Part shown: positions 51,221 through 58,796 of the stretch, piece by piece
How positions within the stretch are numbered: position 1 is the stretch's first letter
How the letters are laid out: each line of letters starts with the position of its first letter
Assembly (NCBI RefSeq): GCF_001468085.1
Contig: NZ_LNZB01000041.1
Span: 146,217 to 210,216 of the forward strand
Direction of reading: 5' to 3'
DNA: 64,000 nt
From: Legionella waltersii
GTDB lineage: Bacteria; Pseudomonadota; Gammaproteobacteria; Legionellales; Legionellaceae
The notes under the pieces: model-generated
Seen by the model: only the letters and a program-made list of their open reading frames with translations
The model's database searches: none
What the model was told of the DNA's origin: nothing
Made by a program: the position numbers and the translations under genes

Positions 51221-51241
51221 GCTGTTTTCAAGAGTAGGGAC

Positions 51242-51424
51242 ATGGATTTTGATCAAGAAATAGACGCAGAAATGCTTAAGAAAGTTATACCTGGAATTCA
51301 AAAGCTTGATGAAATGCTAAAAGGAGGGGGAGTTCCTGAAGATGTCCTTAAACCTTTTAGTGAGTTTGCTGAAGTGATGCAAAAGAAACACAATAGCACG
51401 ATGTCAACGATGATTCTTATGTAA
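51242..51424 (+). CDS. Small orphan ORF
   Basis: About 60 residues (starts MDFDQEIDAEMLKKV), acidic and helical with no recognised family. A GTAGGG lies just upstream and a strong hairpin follows 20 bp after the stop, both of which favour real expression. It could be the displaced 3' end of the decayed gene upstream, since it lies in another frame directly behind it. Confidence 0.4.
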   Translation: MDFDQEIDAEMLKKVIPGIQKLDEMLKGGGVPEDVLKPFSEFAEVMQKKHNSTMSTMILM

Positions 51425-51443
51425 ACAACAAAGGTTCATTTAG

Positions 51444-51472
51444 GTTTGTTGGGCCATTTTGACCCAACAAAC
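51444..51472. terminator. Strong hairpin terminator
   Basis: A perfect 10-bp stem GTTTGTTGGG / CCCAACAAAC with a 9-base loop lies between the small plus-strand ORF and the convergent 51512-52303 gene, so it can serve both. Confidence 0.7.
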
Positions 51473-51511
51473 AATCCATCCTACTGCTGCATGTAAATTC
51501 AAAATAATCCA

Positions 51512-52303
51512 TCACCTAAGAGAACGAAGAGTTTGATTTTCTTGATTGTCCTGGCTTAATTCCAGTTGATTGAGTTGCTTTTTAATATATAACCAACTAT
51601 TGATATCGTATTGTGCGCCTAATTTGAGTAAAAATGGTTTAAGTGCATAGTTAACTAAGAGGTTATTAAGTTCATCAACGACATAAGGAGCTAGAGAGTG
51701 ATTGTTAAATCGGGTGCTGGAGTCTAAAAAAAAGAGATGGAGTACGGTGAGTAAAGCATCAACGTTAGTTGTGTCGCGTGCTTCTCCACGTAATTCATTG
51801 GCTTTACTTCCCCCCTTCTCACCATGGCGTAACCAACTAAACCAGCCATACTCTTCGCTGGGAGTAGTTCCTTCCTTTTTACCTTTCGTGTAGTTGTCAA
51901 CTGCTTTTGTTAAAGCATTGATAAGATCAGTCCATAGAGAAGAGGGCGGTTCGTCCTCTGTTTTTATTAAACCGCTATTGATTGAAGTTGCAGGTTCCTT
52001 ATGGATTATCTCTTTGGACATAGGAAATAAAGTTTTTGGGGAACTGCTGGAGTGAAACGAAGAAGGTGGCCTATGCTTAATTTGGGAACGCTCTCTAGTG
52101 GGGTGAACCAATTGAGGATTAACTGACTCATGTTCTCCAGTATTTTGCTGATGCTCTTGATTATGAATGGAATTTTGTAATGTTAGAGACTCTTCTTGCT
52201 TTGTTCGAAGCAATTCTGCCTTTCTTTTAGCAACCAGTCCTTCTGGAATATCAGACGGCTTATTGATAATAGACTCAGATTGATTTATACGTTTTTCTTT
52301 CAT
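51512..52303 (-). CDS. Orphan protein, effector candidate
   Basis: A 263-residue protein. The first 120 residues are polar, low complexity and probably disordered (rich in serine, proline, glutamine, histidine). The C-terminal half is folded, with a YGWFSWLRHGEKGGSKANELRG motif followed by helices. Tryptophan-containing basic motifs of this sort recur near the ends of Legionella effector proteins as far as I can recall, but I cannot name the family. No signal peptide. AAGGGATG gives a good ribosome site. Confidence 0.68.
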   Translation of the reverse strand: MKEKRINQSESIINKPSDIPEGLVAKRKAELLRTKQEESLTLQNSIHNQEHQQNTGEHESVNPQLVHPTRERSQIKHRPPSSFHSSSSPKTLFPMSKEIIHKEPATSINSGLIKTEDEPPSSLWTDLINALTKAVDNYTKGKKEGTTPSEEYGWFSWLRHGEKGGSKANELRGEARDTTNVDALLTVLHLFFLDSSTRFNNHSLAPYVVDELNNLLVNYALKPFLLKLGAQYDINSWLYIKKQLNQLELSQDNQENQTLRSLR

Positions 52304-52480
52304 ATCTACATCCCTTAGTTATGATTAATTATTGTATATACTCTAATTTTTCTAATCATGTTAATGAAAACACTGCATGCTTGCAAGAAAAAGTGAGTAA
52401 TAATGTCGGGTTATTTTTACATGGGTTTAAGAGTATTAATACACCCAATTATCCATTTGAATAGGTAAAGTTGGACACGT

Positions 52481-53104
52481 TTACTTTTCGATTAAAATAA
52501 CATCAGAACCACGAATACGAGATGTTTTTTTTACTGTTGCTGAGGTATTATGCAAGATTTTTTGCACATCAGTAAATAAATCAAAACCATGATGAGTTAA
52601 TGGCCTTAATAAAAAATAAGCTTTACCCTTATTTGCAAGCGAATTTTCTAGCGCTCGGATGTAATTTGAAAAAGTGCTATCTAGATAAAATCTACAGCGA
52701 TTTTTAAATTCGGAAGGTGACAGCATCCCATGGCCTTGGAGAAAATAGGGCGGGTTGCTGATAATCAAATCGAATTTGCCTTCCCATTTCTTTTCTTGTA
52801 ATTCATCGTAATTCAATAGATGCCAATGAAATTGGATTTCAGGACGATTAACGTTAGTGATGTTTTGATAAAAGTAGTCAGTATAAATGTCTTGTATTTC
52901 AACAAATGCAATATGCCTGAGTGATTGAAGATGCCACGATAGTTCTATTCCAATCACACCGCAGCCCGCACAAAGATCCAATACTCTTAATGAGCTAAGA
53001 TCGTGATGTGACTCTAATTGTCCAGCTACAAATCTGGCTAAGTGAATTGAATCAAGGCTAAAACGATATTCGTTTGGTTGTTTGTAATGATAAGTAAAGT
53101 ACAT
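52481..53104 (-). CDS. SAM-dependent methyltransferase, TrmN6/YfiC-like
   Basis: A 207-residue class I methyltransferase. Motif I is LDLCAGCGVIGIEL and motif IV is ISNPPYF, the N6-adenine (or N5-glutamine) type. The NPPYF with a following glycine-rich loop fits TrmN6, which methylates A37 of tRNA1(Val). The protein is somewhat shorter than the E. coli enzyme. The N-terminal YRFSLDSIHLARFV segment matches the usual substrate-site region. HemK/PrmC-type is less likely because of the NPPYF. It stands alone on its strand. Confidence 0.82.
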   Translation of the reverse strand: MYFTYHYKQPNEYRFSLDSIHLARFVAGQLESHHDLSSLRVLDLCAGCGVIGIELSWHLQSLRHIAFVEIQDIYTDYFYQNITNVNRPEIQFHWHLLNYDELQEKKWEGKFDLIISNPPYFLQGHGMLSPSEFKNRCRFYLDSTFSNYIRALENSLANKGKAYFLLRPLTHHGFDLFTDVQKILHNTSATVKKTSRIRGSDVILIEK

Positions 53105-53315
53105 TCTTAATGTTCATCAAGTGCTGTATAAATTATTTTAAAATGTTCTACCGATTAATGCCATAGACTATCTTTCCATTCTTTGGGATGTTTTAGGAGG
53201 AAAGGAATTCATTCTAATTCTCTGTTTAAATACCCACAAATCTTGGGTAGAAGCGATTGCTCAACTGGTTAAGTCTTAAATTTAAAAAAGAAATGCAGTG
53301 ATTATTGTGTACTAA

Positions 53316-53340
53316 TAAAAAGGCCTCATCATGAGGCCTT
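53316..53340 (-). terminator. Rho-independent terminator of hsp20
   Basis: On the minus strand the perfect palindrome AAGGCCTCATGATGAGGCCTT (53340-53320) is followed by TTTTATT. It lies 6 bp after the hsp20 stop. Confidence 0.85.
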
Positions 53341-53346
53341 AGTGCA

Positions 53347-53787
53347 TTATTCTTCAACGCTGATTTCAATTTTCTTCTCAGTCGCGGCTTCTCTTTTAGG
53401 AATTCTGATTTCAAGAACTCCATGAGTGTAGCGTGCGGTGATTTTTGCATCATCTGCAGTCTGAGGGAGGCCAAAGCGACGATAAAATTGCCCTTGGGTT
53501 CGCTCTCTTCTTGTATAACCTTGATGTTGCTCTGTTTTTTCAAATTGGCGCTCACCTTTAAGGGTAAGGACGTGATTTTCTAGGGAAATATCAATGTCTT
53601 CCTTTTTTACCCCAGGAACATCGGCAATCACTAAAAAGCAGTCCTTTTCTTCTTTAATGTCCACCAAAGGCGACCAAGTGCCTGTTTCAATATAGGATGA
53701 ATCATCCTGCTTTTGAAGATTAAAAAAATCATTCAATAAATGACCCATATCGCGGTACATGGGCATAGTTCTTCTTAATGTGTTCAT
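53347..53787 (-). CDS. hsp20: Small heat-shock protein (Hsp20/alpha-crystallin)
   Basis: A 146-residue cytosolic holdase. The alpha-crystallin domain (about residues 35-130) has VPGVKKEDIDISLENHVLTLKGER, and the C-terminal anchor is the IxI-type motif LEIRIPKRE. The N-terminus begins MNTLRRTMPMYRDMG, typical of class A bacterial sHsps. AAGGAGAC is a good ribosome site. It prevents aggregation of unfolded proteins. It is divergent from a ribosome hibernation factor and a second, exported small heat-shock protein. Confidence 0.95.
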   Translation of the reverse strand: MNTLRRTMPMYRDMGHLLNDFFNLQKQDDSSYIETGTWSPLVDIKEEKDCFLVIADVPGVKKEDIDISLENHVLTLKGERQFEKTEQHQGYTRRERTQGQFYRRFGLPQTADDAKITARYTHGVLEIRIPKREAATEKKIEISVEE

Positions 53788-54306
53788 GCTGTCTCCTTAA
53801 AATATGTTTTTGGTTAATTTCCTATGTAAGGATTATTGAAAAAAATTCAAGTCTACAATTTAAAAAATGGATGTCGAATTATTCTTAAGTCATCGCCCTA
53901 AGCCTTGCTACTCGCTCTGAAGTCAAGGGGGGGCAAACAGGCTAGCAAACTTCTCTTCATTGATAGGGTTGACAATAAAAAGGTGTGCTGTTGCCGGATG
54001 TGTTTCAGCTTTAGTTTTATCACCTGACTATTAAATGCGTGTCAGGTCACTAAATGGGGATAAACTGTATAACTTCAACCATTAGTAACTGGCTAAAAGC
54101 TTTGGTAGGTAGGCTTGGTACAAAATCCTAAAAAAAGACTCTTGAAAATCAAAGCTTTGACCTTATTTCCTAATTACTATGAATTTTAGGGAGGGCTTTA
54201 ACTTATTCAGCAGTATTAATGAACTTAAAAACTAGAAATAAAATAACTTAATTTTTGTTTGTATTTTTTGCATTGAATAAAAATTAGAATTAAGAGGATT
54301 TAAACT
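53788..54306. other. Divergent control region between hsp20 and hpf
   Basis: 519 bp with no gene. It must contain both promoters. Visible items are a 7-G run at 53927-53933 and a small hairpin (ACCTGAC/GTCAGGT, 54022-54047). An AT-rich stretch of about 60 bp precedes hpf. I did not find a convincing sigma-32-type CTTGAAA/CCCCATNT pair by eye. Confidence 0.5.
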
Positions 54307-54675
54307 ATGTCAACAGTTCAAACAACAATAAGGGGTATTACGTCAACTCCAGCCATCAACTACCACATTGATAGACATTTAAAAAAACTCAAAAGGGCCT
54401 ACAGGAAAATCAACAAATGCAAAGTGATCGTTGATTTGGCAAAAAACAACACGCACAAAGACAAGCTCTATAGTGTCTGCATTGATATCACTATTCCTGG
54501 AAAGGAATTGGTGAGCAAAAAGCAAGACCCCAATTTATTTATCGCGATTCGAAATAGCTTTTTTGCGCTTGAGCAGTTACTCGCTAAACATCATAAAAAG
54601 AAGGTACTCGGTAGCAAAAATCAAGCTCATTATCTTCGTTACTACAACAAAGATACTATGGCTGAGGCCGTTTAA
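54307..54675 (+). CDS. Ribosome hibernation/HPF-RaiA family protein
   Basis: A 122-residue basic protein. The fold pattern (STVQTTIRGITSTPAINYHI, KCKVIVDLAKNN, LYSVCIDITIPGKELVSKKQDPNLF, IRNSFFALEQLLAKHHKKK) matches the beta-alpha-beta-beta-beta-alpha layout of HPF/RaiA. It is somewhat longer and less conserved than typical short HPF, and it lacks the long C-terminal domain of long HPF. It would bind the 30S decoding centre in stationary phase. AAGAGG precedes the ATG. Sitting beside two small heat-shock genes suggests a stress regulon. Confidence 0.75.
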   Translation: MSTVQTTIRGITSTPAINYHIDRHLKKLKRAYRKINKCKVIVDLAKNNTHKDKLYSVCIDITIPGKELVSKKQDPNLFIAIRNSFFALEQLLAKHHKKKVLGSKNQAHYLRYYNKDTMAEAV

Positions 54676-54701
54676 ATCATTTGAATAGTGTTTATATACC
54701 A

Positions 54702-54731
54702 AGACAGGGCTAATAACTACAAGCCCTGTCT
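54702..54731. terminator. Hairpin after the hibernation factor gene
   Basis: A perfect 10-bp stem AGACAGGGCT / AGCCCTGTCT with a 10-base loop lies 26 bp after the stop, followed by the T/A-rich ATAAATTTAG. Confidence 0.7.
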
Positions 54732-54775
54732 ATAAATTTAGAATTAGATACTGATTAATTGATAAGGAGAATGTT

Positions 54776-55354
54776 ATGAAACAAGAACACATTCTGATTT
54801 TATTTTGGACGATAATCCTTGGTGTAGTAATGTCTGTAGTTCATGCAACTGATGCGCATCAGCTATCTCCAAAAAGTTATAATAGTGCATCTGCTTTTGA
54901 TGATGATCCATTTTTTCAATCGGACGATGTATTTAAGCAAATCAGGAACATGCAACTATCCATGGATAGGTTAATGCGGCAGCAATTTAAAAAAATTAAT
55001 AGTAATTCAATTGGATTTACCAACTTAAAAAACATGCTGAATCCTTCGCAAGATATCCAGATGAGGGAGCTCAACAATGAGCTTAGCTACACGATACAAA
55101 AGCCTGAGGGGGTTGATAGTAAAATTGATGTTTCTGTTAAGGATGGGATATTAATTGTGAATACACATCTCATGCAGAAAAGAACTTACAGAGAAAACGG
55201 CAGTAAAAGCTACAGCTATTCACAAAGTAGCTACATGCAATCCTTCAAACTACCGAATGCTTATGATCCTGATACTATGGATTTAAAAACTAAAGACGCC
55301 ACTCTAATAGTTAGTTTCAAAAAACGGGGTGTACCGAGTTCTTTGAAGATCTGA
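54776..55354 (+). CDS. Exported small heat-shock-like protein (alpha-crystallin domain)
   Basis: A 192-residue protein. The N-terminus has a signal peptide (about residues 1-25, LFWTIILGVVMSVVHAT) so the product should be periplasmic or outer-membrane. A linker with DDDPFFQSDDVFKQIRNMQ precedes an alpha-crystallin-like domain (about 95-185): KIDVSVKDGILIVNTHL and QSFKLPNAYDPDTMDLKTKDATLIVSFKK. These resemble the core of Hsp20, so a periplasmic holdase is inferred. The Shine-Dalgarno is AAGGAGAA. The pairing of a periplasmic member with a cytosolic Hsp20 at 53.3-53.8 kb is unusual. Confidence 0.8.
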   Translation: MKQEHILILFWTIILGVVMSVVHATDAHQLSPKSYNSASAFDDDPFFQSDDVFKQIRNMQLSMDRLMRQQFKKINSNSIGFTNLKNMLNPSQDIQMRELNNELSYTIQKPEGVDSKIDVSVKDGILIVNTHLMQKRTYRENGSKSYSYSQSSYMQSFKLPNAYDPDTMDLKTKDATLIVSFKKRGVPSSLKI

Positions 55355-55624
55355 AGCTACGAGCCTTAATTTGACATCGATGCAAGCAAATTGGTACATC
55401 GATGTCATTAATATGACGAACTGAATATCAGGAGGCACAACAGTTTTTTTAAGAACAACACAAAAGATGTGGTATTTTACGACGTATTTTATTGTTAATT
55501 CGATATAAATTTTGGTGAGACTTTGTAGATTGGACAGTAAACTATCTTAGTGGGGGGGGGCTTGCCTTTTGCTATTTAACAAGTAAAACCAATACATTAT
55601 CAAGAAAAACGGTATAAAATTGCC
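55355..55624. other. Non-coding stretch after the exported small heat-shock gene
   Basis: An 11-bp perfect inverted repeat TGACATCGATG (55372-55382) / CATCGATGTCA (55397-55407) with a 14-base loop is a likely terminator. A run of nine G (55552-55560) is the longest homopolymer noticed here and could be slippage-prone. No gene is seen. Confidence 0.6.
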
Positions 55625-56106
55625 CAGAGCGGTAAGGTGCTGCCACAGTGATGCCACGTGTTATAACGCAATAAACGATGAAATAGGGTTCTACTTCCTT
55701 TGTACATAGTGTGTTCGTTGAAAAAAAGCCTTCTTCATTTGAGCCTCATAAAAGTCAATAGCGGTTTGTTTAAAATAGTTTAAAAAAAGTAAGTTGATGT
55801 GCTGGAAATAGAAGAGGAATGTGTTACTATTTCTTTGGAATAATCCCTTCTTAAAAATTCCACCTCTGTGAATAACTCTTCAACCTTACTTACTGAATAC
55901 TCAATTAATAAGCAACTACTAAATCAACACCCCAATTCCCACAAGGGATTCAACCAATTGTAGCTGGGAATGCAAGCTATGCTTATCCACAAATTCTGTG
56001 GATAAGTCTGTGAATAGGGTAGGGATTTTGACGTGAAATGAAGGAGCTTAGGTGGTTTTGAAAGACAAATCCAAGCTGCTCAAAATAAAACAAACCCCAA
56101 TTCGTC
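55625..56106. repeat. Long direct repeat flanking hipBA, left copy
   Basis: 482 bp that recurs at 58158-58640, in the same orientation and 2533-2534 bp away. From 55921 to 56101 the two copies differ at one base (56028 T versus 58562 G). The left 290 bp have many substitutions and small indels but are clearly related (shared blocks include GAGCCTCATAAAAGTCAATA and GAGGAATGTGTTACTATTTC). No open reading frame is conserved across the two copies, so it looks like non-coding functional or mobile DNA. Confidence 0.9.
55983..56005. promoter_or_regulatory. Dyad of two perfect DnaA boxes, left copy
   Basis: TTATCCACA (55983-55991) and TGTGGATAA (55997-56005) are inverted consensus DnaA boxes separated by five bases. 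They lie inside the near-invariant part of the repeat. A replication-initiator binding function is an inference from the consensus. Confidence 0.7.
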
Positions 56107-56199
56107 GAATCTTGTTCTTACAGGTTTTGTCGGAGAAAATTTGAGACGATGCTCTAGTTTATAAATTTGAGGGAGTATGACTACTATACCAGCGTGCTT

Positions 56200-56296
56200 T
56201 GTCCAAAAAATCAGCTCTCAATGTTCAACATCAACACGATTCGTTGTTCAACATGGATAGGGAGCAGTGTTCAATTTCGCAGGAATGGGTGTTTGA
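56200..56296. repeat. Array of TGTTCAA motifs at 22-23-bp spacing
   Basis: Starting at 56200, motifs TGTCCAA, TGTTCAA (56222), TGTTCAA (56245), TGTTCAA (56268) and TGTTTGA (56290) follow at intervals of 22, 23, 23 and 22 bp. Only the core is conserved; the intervening bases differ. Helically phased repeats of this type are iterons or transposase-binding subterminal repeats (IS21-like ends). No transposase or initiator gene is adjacent. Confidence 0.6.
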
Positions 56297-56372
56297 CCTC
56301 CGAAAGAATAGGCATTGGATTTGTCGGGATACTTGTTAGCTAATTTACAGAGCGTTTATAAGCATCTTATAA

Positions 56373-57671
56373 CTAGAGTTCCATTGAACGGATGAGTTTA
56401 CTCTGATCTAATAAATGCTTACATCGCTTAACTACAATTTCCTGATAGTTCTTTAAATAATTTGCTTCCTTATCATTAGTCAAAATAAGGTTGATTTCTT
56501 CTTGCAAAGCAACAGTTAGTTTGTCAATCAAAAATTTTAAACGTTTAGCCACTAATAACCTGGGCAACTGGCATGTATCTGCAAAATCAGCTAACTGATA
56601 CGCATTAATAGTATTCTCTTCAAACTCATTCCCTAACGCCATCGCCAAGCCATGCTCAAATTCAGGATACATTTTTATATTCACTAAATCATAAAATGGT
56701 GCGAGGGAAATGCCGTTAGCCCCAACAAAAAAACTTAGATTTTTACCGTGAGCATCGCAATTAAATATCAAAATATTAAATAAAACCCAGTCCAGTATTT
56801 GTTGCTTAGTTTTAGCAGGATTGATGCATTGATTTGCAAAATCAAATAGCTTAGGCAAACTTACCCCATCTCTTATATTAGATACGTCTCGGCTATTTCC
56901 AAAATTTTGCTCATACTTATATTCCGGGGGTAAATTCAATGCCTGACAACCGTCTATTAAGTGCCGTCTTTGAACTGTATTAGTGGTATTTATTTTCCTA
57001 TCAAAACGCTCGACCAATAAGGCAGGATGCTGGCCAAAACGTTTGATTTGGACTTTGGCAACATTCAATGAACAGCGTTTAGCAAGCTGCATACTTAGAT
57101 ATTCATTTAAAACTAAATAAGATAGTTTTTGTTTTTCAAATTTGAGAATATGGGTAGAACATAAGCTGCCTTCTCCAAAACCAAGTTGCTCTTCTTTATT
57201 TAACACCACGTTAATTTTATCTTGTACTCCAGCAACTGAAAGACGTGGTTTTCCATCCCAAACCATTAAACTATAGAGATCACGATTAGTTAAACGTTCT
57301 TCTAACTCCTCCTGAGTGATCAACCGAAAATTCCCGTGTTTAGGCGGTTCTTGATTGGATGGCAATATCACTAGTGATCCTGGTGTATCCAATCCTAAGG
57401 CTTGAATAAGTCCAAAGGTATTGTATTTGCTTAAATGAAAAATATTAACTAATACTTCTAAAGGATTTCCTTCTGGTAATAAATTTCGCAGAAATCGTTG
57501 CACGTTTAATGGGGGAATATCTTCATGCAAAGGCAAGTGTGGAGAAACAGCATAACCTGTCTTTTGCCAATGGGCACTATAACTCCAATACAATTGCTCC
57601 TCGATAAGCGTGATATGGGCTATTTGATAGTCTCCCTGATAAACATCCAAGACCTGCTTATCCCCAATCAT
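56373..57671 (-). CDS. hipA: HipA-family toxin kinase
   Basis: About 432 residues from the ATG at 57671, chosen because GAGGA lies just upstream; three further in-frame ATGs lie before it, at 57689, 57686 and 57677. It overlaps hipB by 14 bp. HipA features are the P-loop-like LSVAGVQDKINV with its autophosphorylated serine, LLVERFDR, the catalytic FNCDAHGKNLSF and the Mg-binding LAPFYDLVNI. The length equals E. coli HipA, which phosphorylates glutamyl-tRNA synthetase and causes dormancy. All catalytic motifs look intact, so it is probably an active toxin. It is not the split HipST form, because both lobes are in one chain. Confidence 0.93.
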   Translation of the reverse strand: MIGDKQVLDVYQGDYQIAHITLIEEQLYWSYSAHWQKTGYAVSPHLPLHEDIPPLNVQRFLRNLLPEGNPLEVLVNIFHLSKYNTFGLIQALGLDTPGSLVILPSNQEPPKHGNFRLITQEELEERLTNRDLYSLMVWDGKPRLSVAGVQDKINVVLNKEEQLGFGEGSLCSTHILKFEKQKLSYLVLNEYLSMQLAKRCSLNVAKVQIKRFGQHPALLVERFDRKINTTNTVQRRHLIDGCQALNLPPEYKYEQNFGNSRDVSNIRDGVSLPKLFDFANQCINPAKTKQQILDWVLFNILIFNCDAHGKNLSFFVGANGISLAPFYDLVNIKMYPEFEHGLAMALGNEFEENTINAYQLADFADTCQLPRLLVAKRLKFLIDKLTVALQEEINLILTNDKEANYLKNYQEIVVKRCKHLLDQSKLIRSMEL

Positions 57672-57939
57672 TTTCATCCTCACCATCATCCATCCATGGT
57701 TTTATGTACAGATTTATTCCTAAACCGGAACAAATCTGTAATACACTTGCCAGTTGACAACTCGCTTGACCATGCTCGACTTTCATAAAGGTTTCTTTGG
57801 CTACACCACACAAAGCAGCCGCATCTTCTAGCCGTAACTCACTTTGAGTTCGGCGTGCTTTAATGACTTCCCCTAACAATTCTGCGGTTAATGGCTGTTG
57901 TAGATTAGGAGTGTTTAATTTTTTAATTTGCTTGGCCAT
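57658..57939 (-). CDS. hipB: HipB-family antitoxin, XRE-type helix-turn-helix repressor
   Basis: A 93-residue protein with an XRE helix-turn-helix (about residues 20-75; LGEVIKARRTQSELRLEDAAALCGVAKETFMKVEHGQ). The C-terminal tail (YIKPWMDDGEDENDWG) is acidic and ends with tryptophan, as in E. coli HipB, whose tail helps bind HipA. It sits upstream of hipA, overlapping it, so antitoxin is made first. It should bind the three operators just upstream and repress its own operon. Confidence 0.93.
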   Translation of the reverse strand: MAKQIKKLNTPNLQQPLTAELLGEVIKARRTQSELRLEDAAALCGVAKETFMKVEHGQASCQLASVLQICSGLGINLYIKPWMDDGEDENDWG

Positions 57940-57941
57940 AT

Positions 57942-57961
57942 AATCCTACTGGAGTAGACTT
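57942..57961. promoter_or_regulatory. hipBA operator O1, covering the hipB ribosome site
   Basis: AATCCTACTGGAGTAGACTT is an imperfect member of the AATCCTA-N6-TAGGATT palindrome. Read on the minus strand its left half becomes TAGGATT, which is also the Shine-Dalgarno just before the hipB ATG (57939). Binding by HipB here could block translation initiation or the early transcript. Confidence 0.6.
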
Positions 57962-57991
57962 AATATAAGTATTTCGATTTAATTGTTCATT

Positions 57992-58011
57992 AATCCTATT
58001 ATAGTAGGATT
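57992..58011. promoter_or_regulatory. hipBA operator O2, overlapping the -10 box
   Basis: AATCCTATTATAGTAGGATT is a perfect AATCCTA/TAGGATT palindrome. On the minus strand its centre contains TATAAT (58003-57998), the best -10 for hipB, with TTGTAT about 18 bp upstream as a weak -35. Repressor bound here would exclude RNA polymerase. E. coli HipB recognises a similar TATCC-N8-GGATA. Confidence 0.7.
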
Positions 58012-58041
58012 AAATTTAAAAATACAAGAACAATCAATTAA

Positions 58042-58061
58042 AATCCTAATTAAATAGGATT
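58042..58061. promoter_or_regulatory. hipBA operator O3, upstream site
   Basis: AATCCTAATTAAATAGGATT is a second perfect palindrome of the same family. The three operators begin at 57942, 57992 and 58042, exactly 50 bp apart, near five helical turns. It lies upstream of the predicted -35, so cooperative looping with O2 and O1 is plausible. Confidence 0.7.
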
Positions 58062-58157
58062 ATTGCAAAGACAATAGGTGCTTTTCAGCCCGTATGTCTA
58101 TTCAGAAGAATAATTAATACATTTCTCAAATGTAACATTACAAAAAATGATGAAGAT

Positions 58158-58640
58158 CAGAACAGTAAAGCACTGCCACAGTGAAGTCACAATTTATGAC
58201 ACAGTAAACGATCAACTAGGAATGCATTTTTTTGCGCATAGTGTGCTCATTGAAAAAAGAGCCTTGTTCATTTGAGCCTCATAAAAGTCAATAGCAGTTT
58301 GTTTAAAATAGTTTAAAAAAAAGTAAGACGATGCGCTGGAAATAGGAGAGGAATGTGTTACTATTTCTTAGGTATAACCCTATCTAAAAAATTACACCGC
58401 TGTGCATAACTCTGCGAACAAACATACTGAATATACAATTAATCCACAACCAGAAAATCAACACCCCAATTCCCACAAGGGATTCAACCAATTGTAGCTG
58501 GGAATGCAAGCTATGCTTATCCACAAATTCTGTGGATAAGTCTGTGAATAGGGTAGGGATTGTGACGTGAAATGAAGGAGCTTAGGTGGTTTTGAAAGAC
58601 AAATCCAAGCTGCTCAAAATAAAACAAACCCCAATCCGTC
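58158..58640. repeat. Long direct repeat flanking hipBA, right copy
   Basis: 483 bp, partner of 55625-56106. The segment 58455-58635 is the near-invariant core. It lies upstream of the hipB promoter, so the module sits between two directly repeated copies. The remainder of the gap to the next gene (58641-58796) is AT-rich and holds the upstream region of the next gene; it shows no repeat of the TGTTCAA array. Confidence 0.9.
58517..58539. promoter_or_regulatory. Dyad of two perfect DnaA boxes, right copy
   Basis: TTATCCACA (58517-58525) and TGTGGATAA (58531-58539), the same inverted pair as in the left repeat with an identical 5-base spacer. Confidence 0.7.
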
Positions 58641-58796
58641 ATACCTATTTTTAATTGTAAACACCTTTATAATACGGATGATAATAACTGTACTACCCAC
58701 CAAATGCTCATTTTCAGTTCTATACTAATAAGTACTGGGAATGCGATAAGCCTAAAAACTTTGAATTTCGGAACAATGTAGTATGAGGCAAATGCA

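Noticed and set aside
53226..53555. A 109-codon minus-strand frame at the end of hsp20
   Set aside because: It overlaps the Hsp20 domain in another frame, lacks family features and crosses the terminator.
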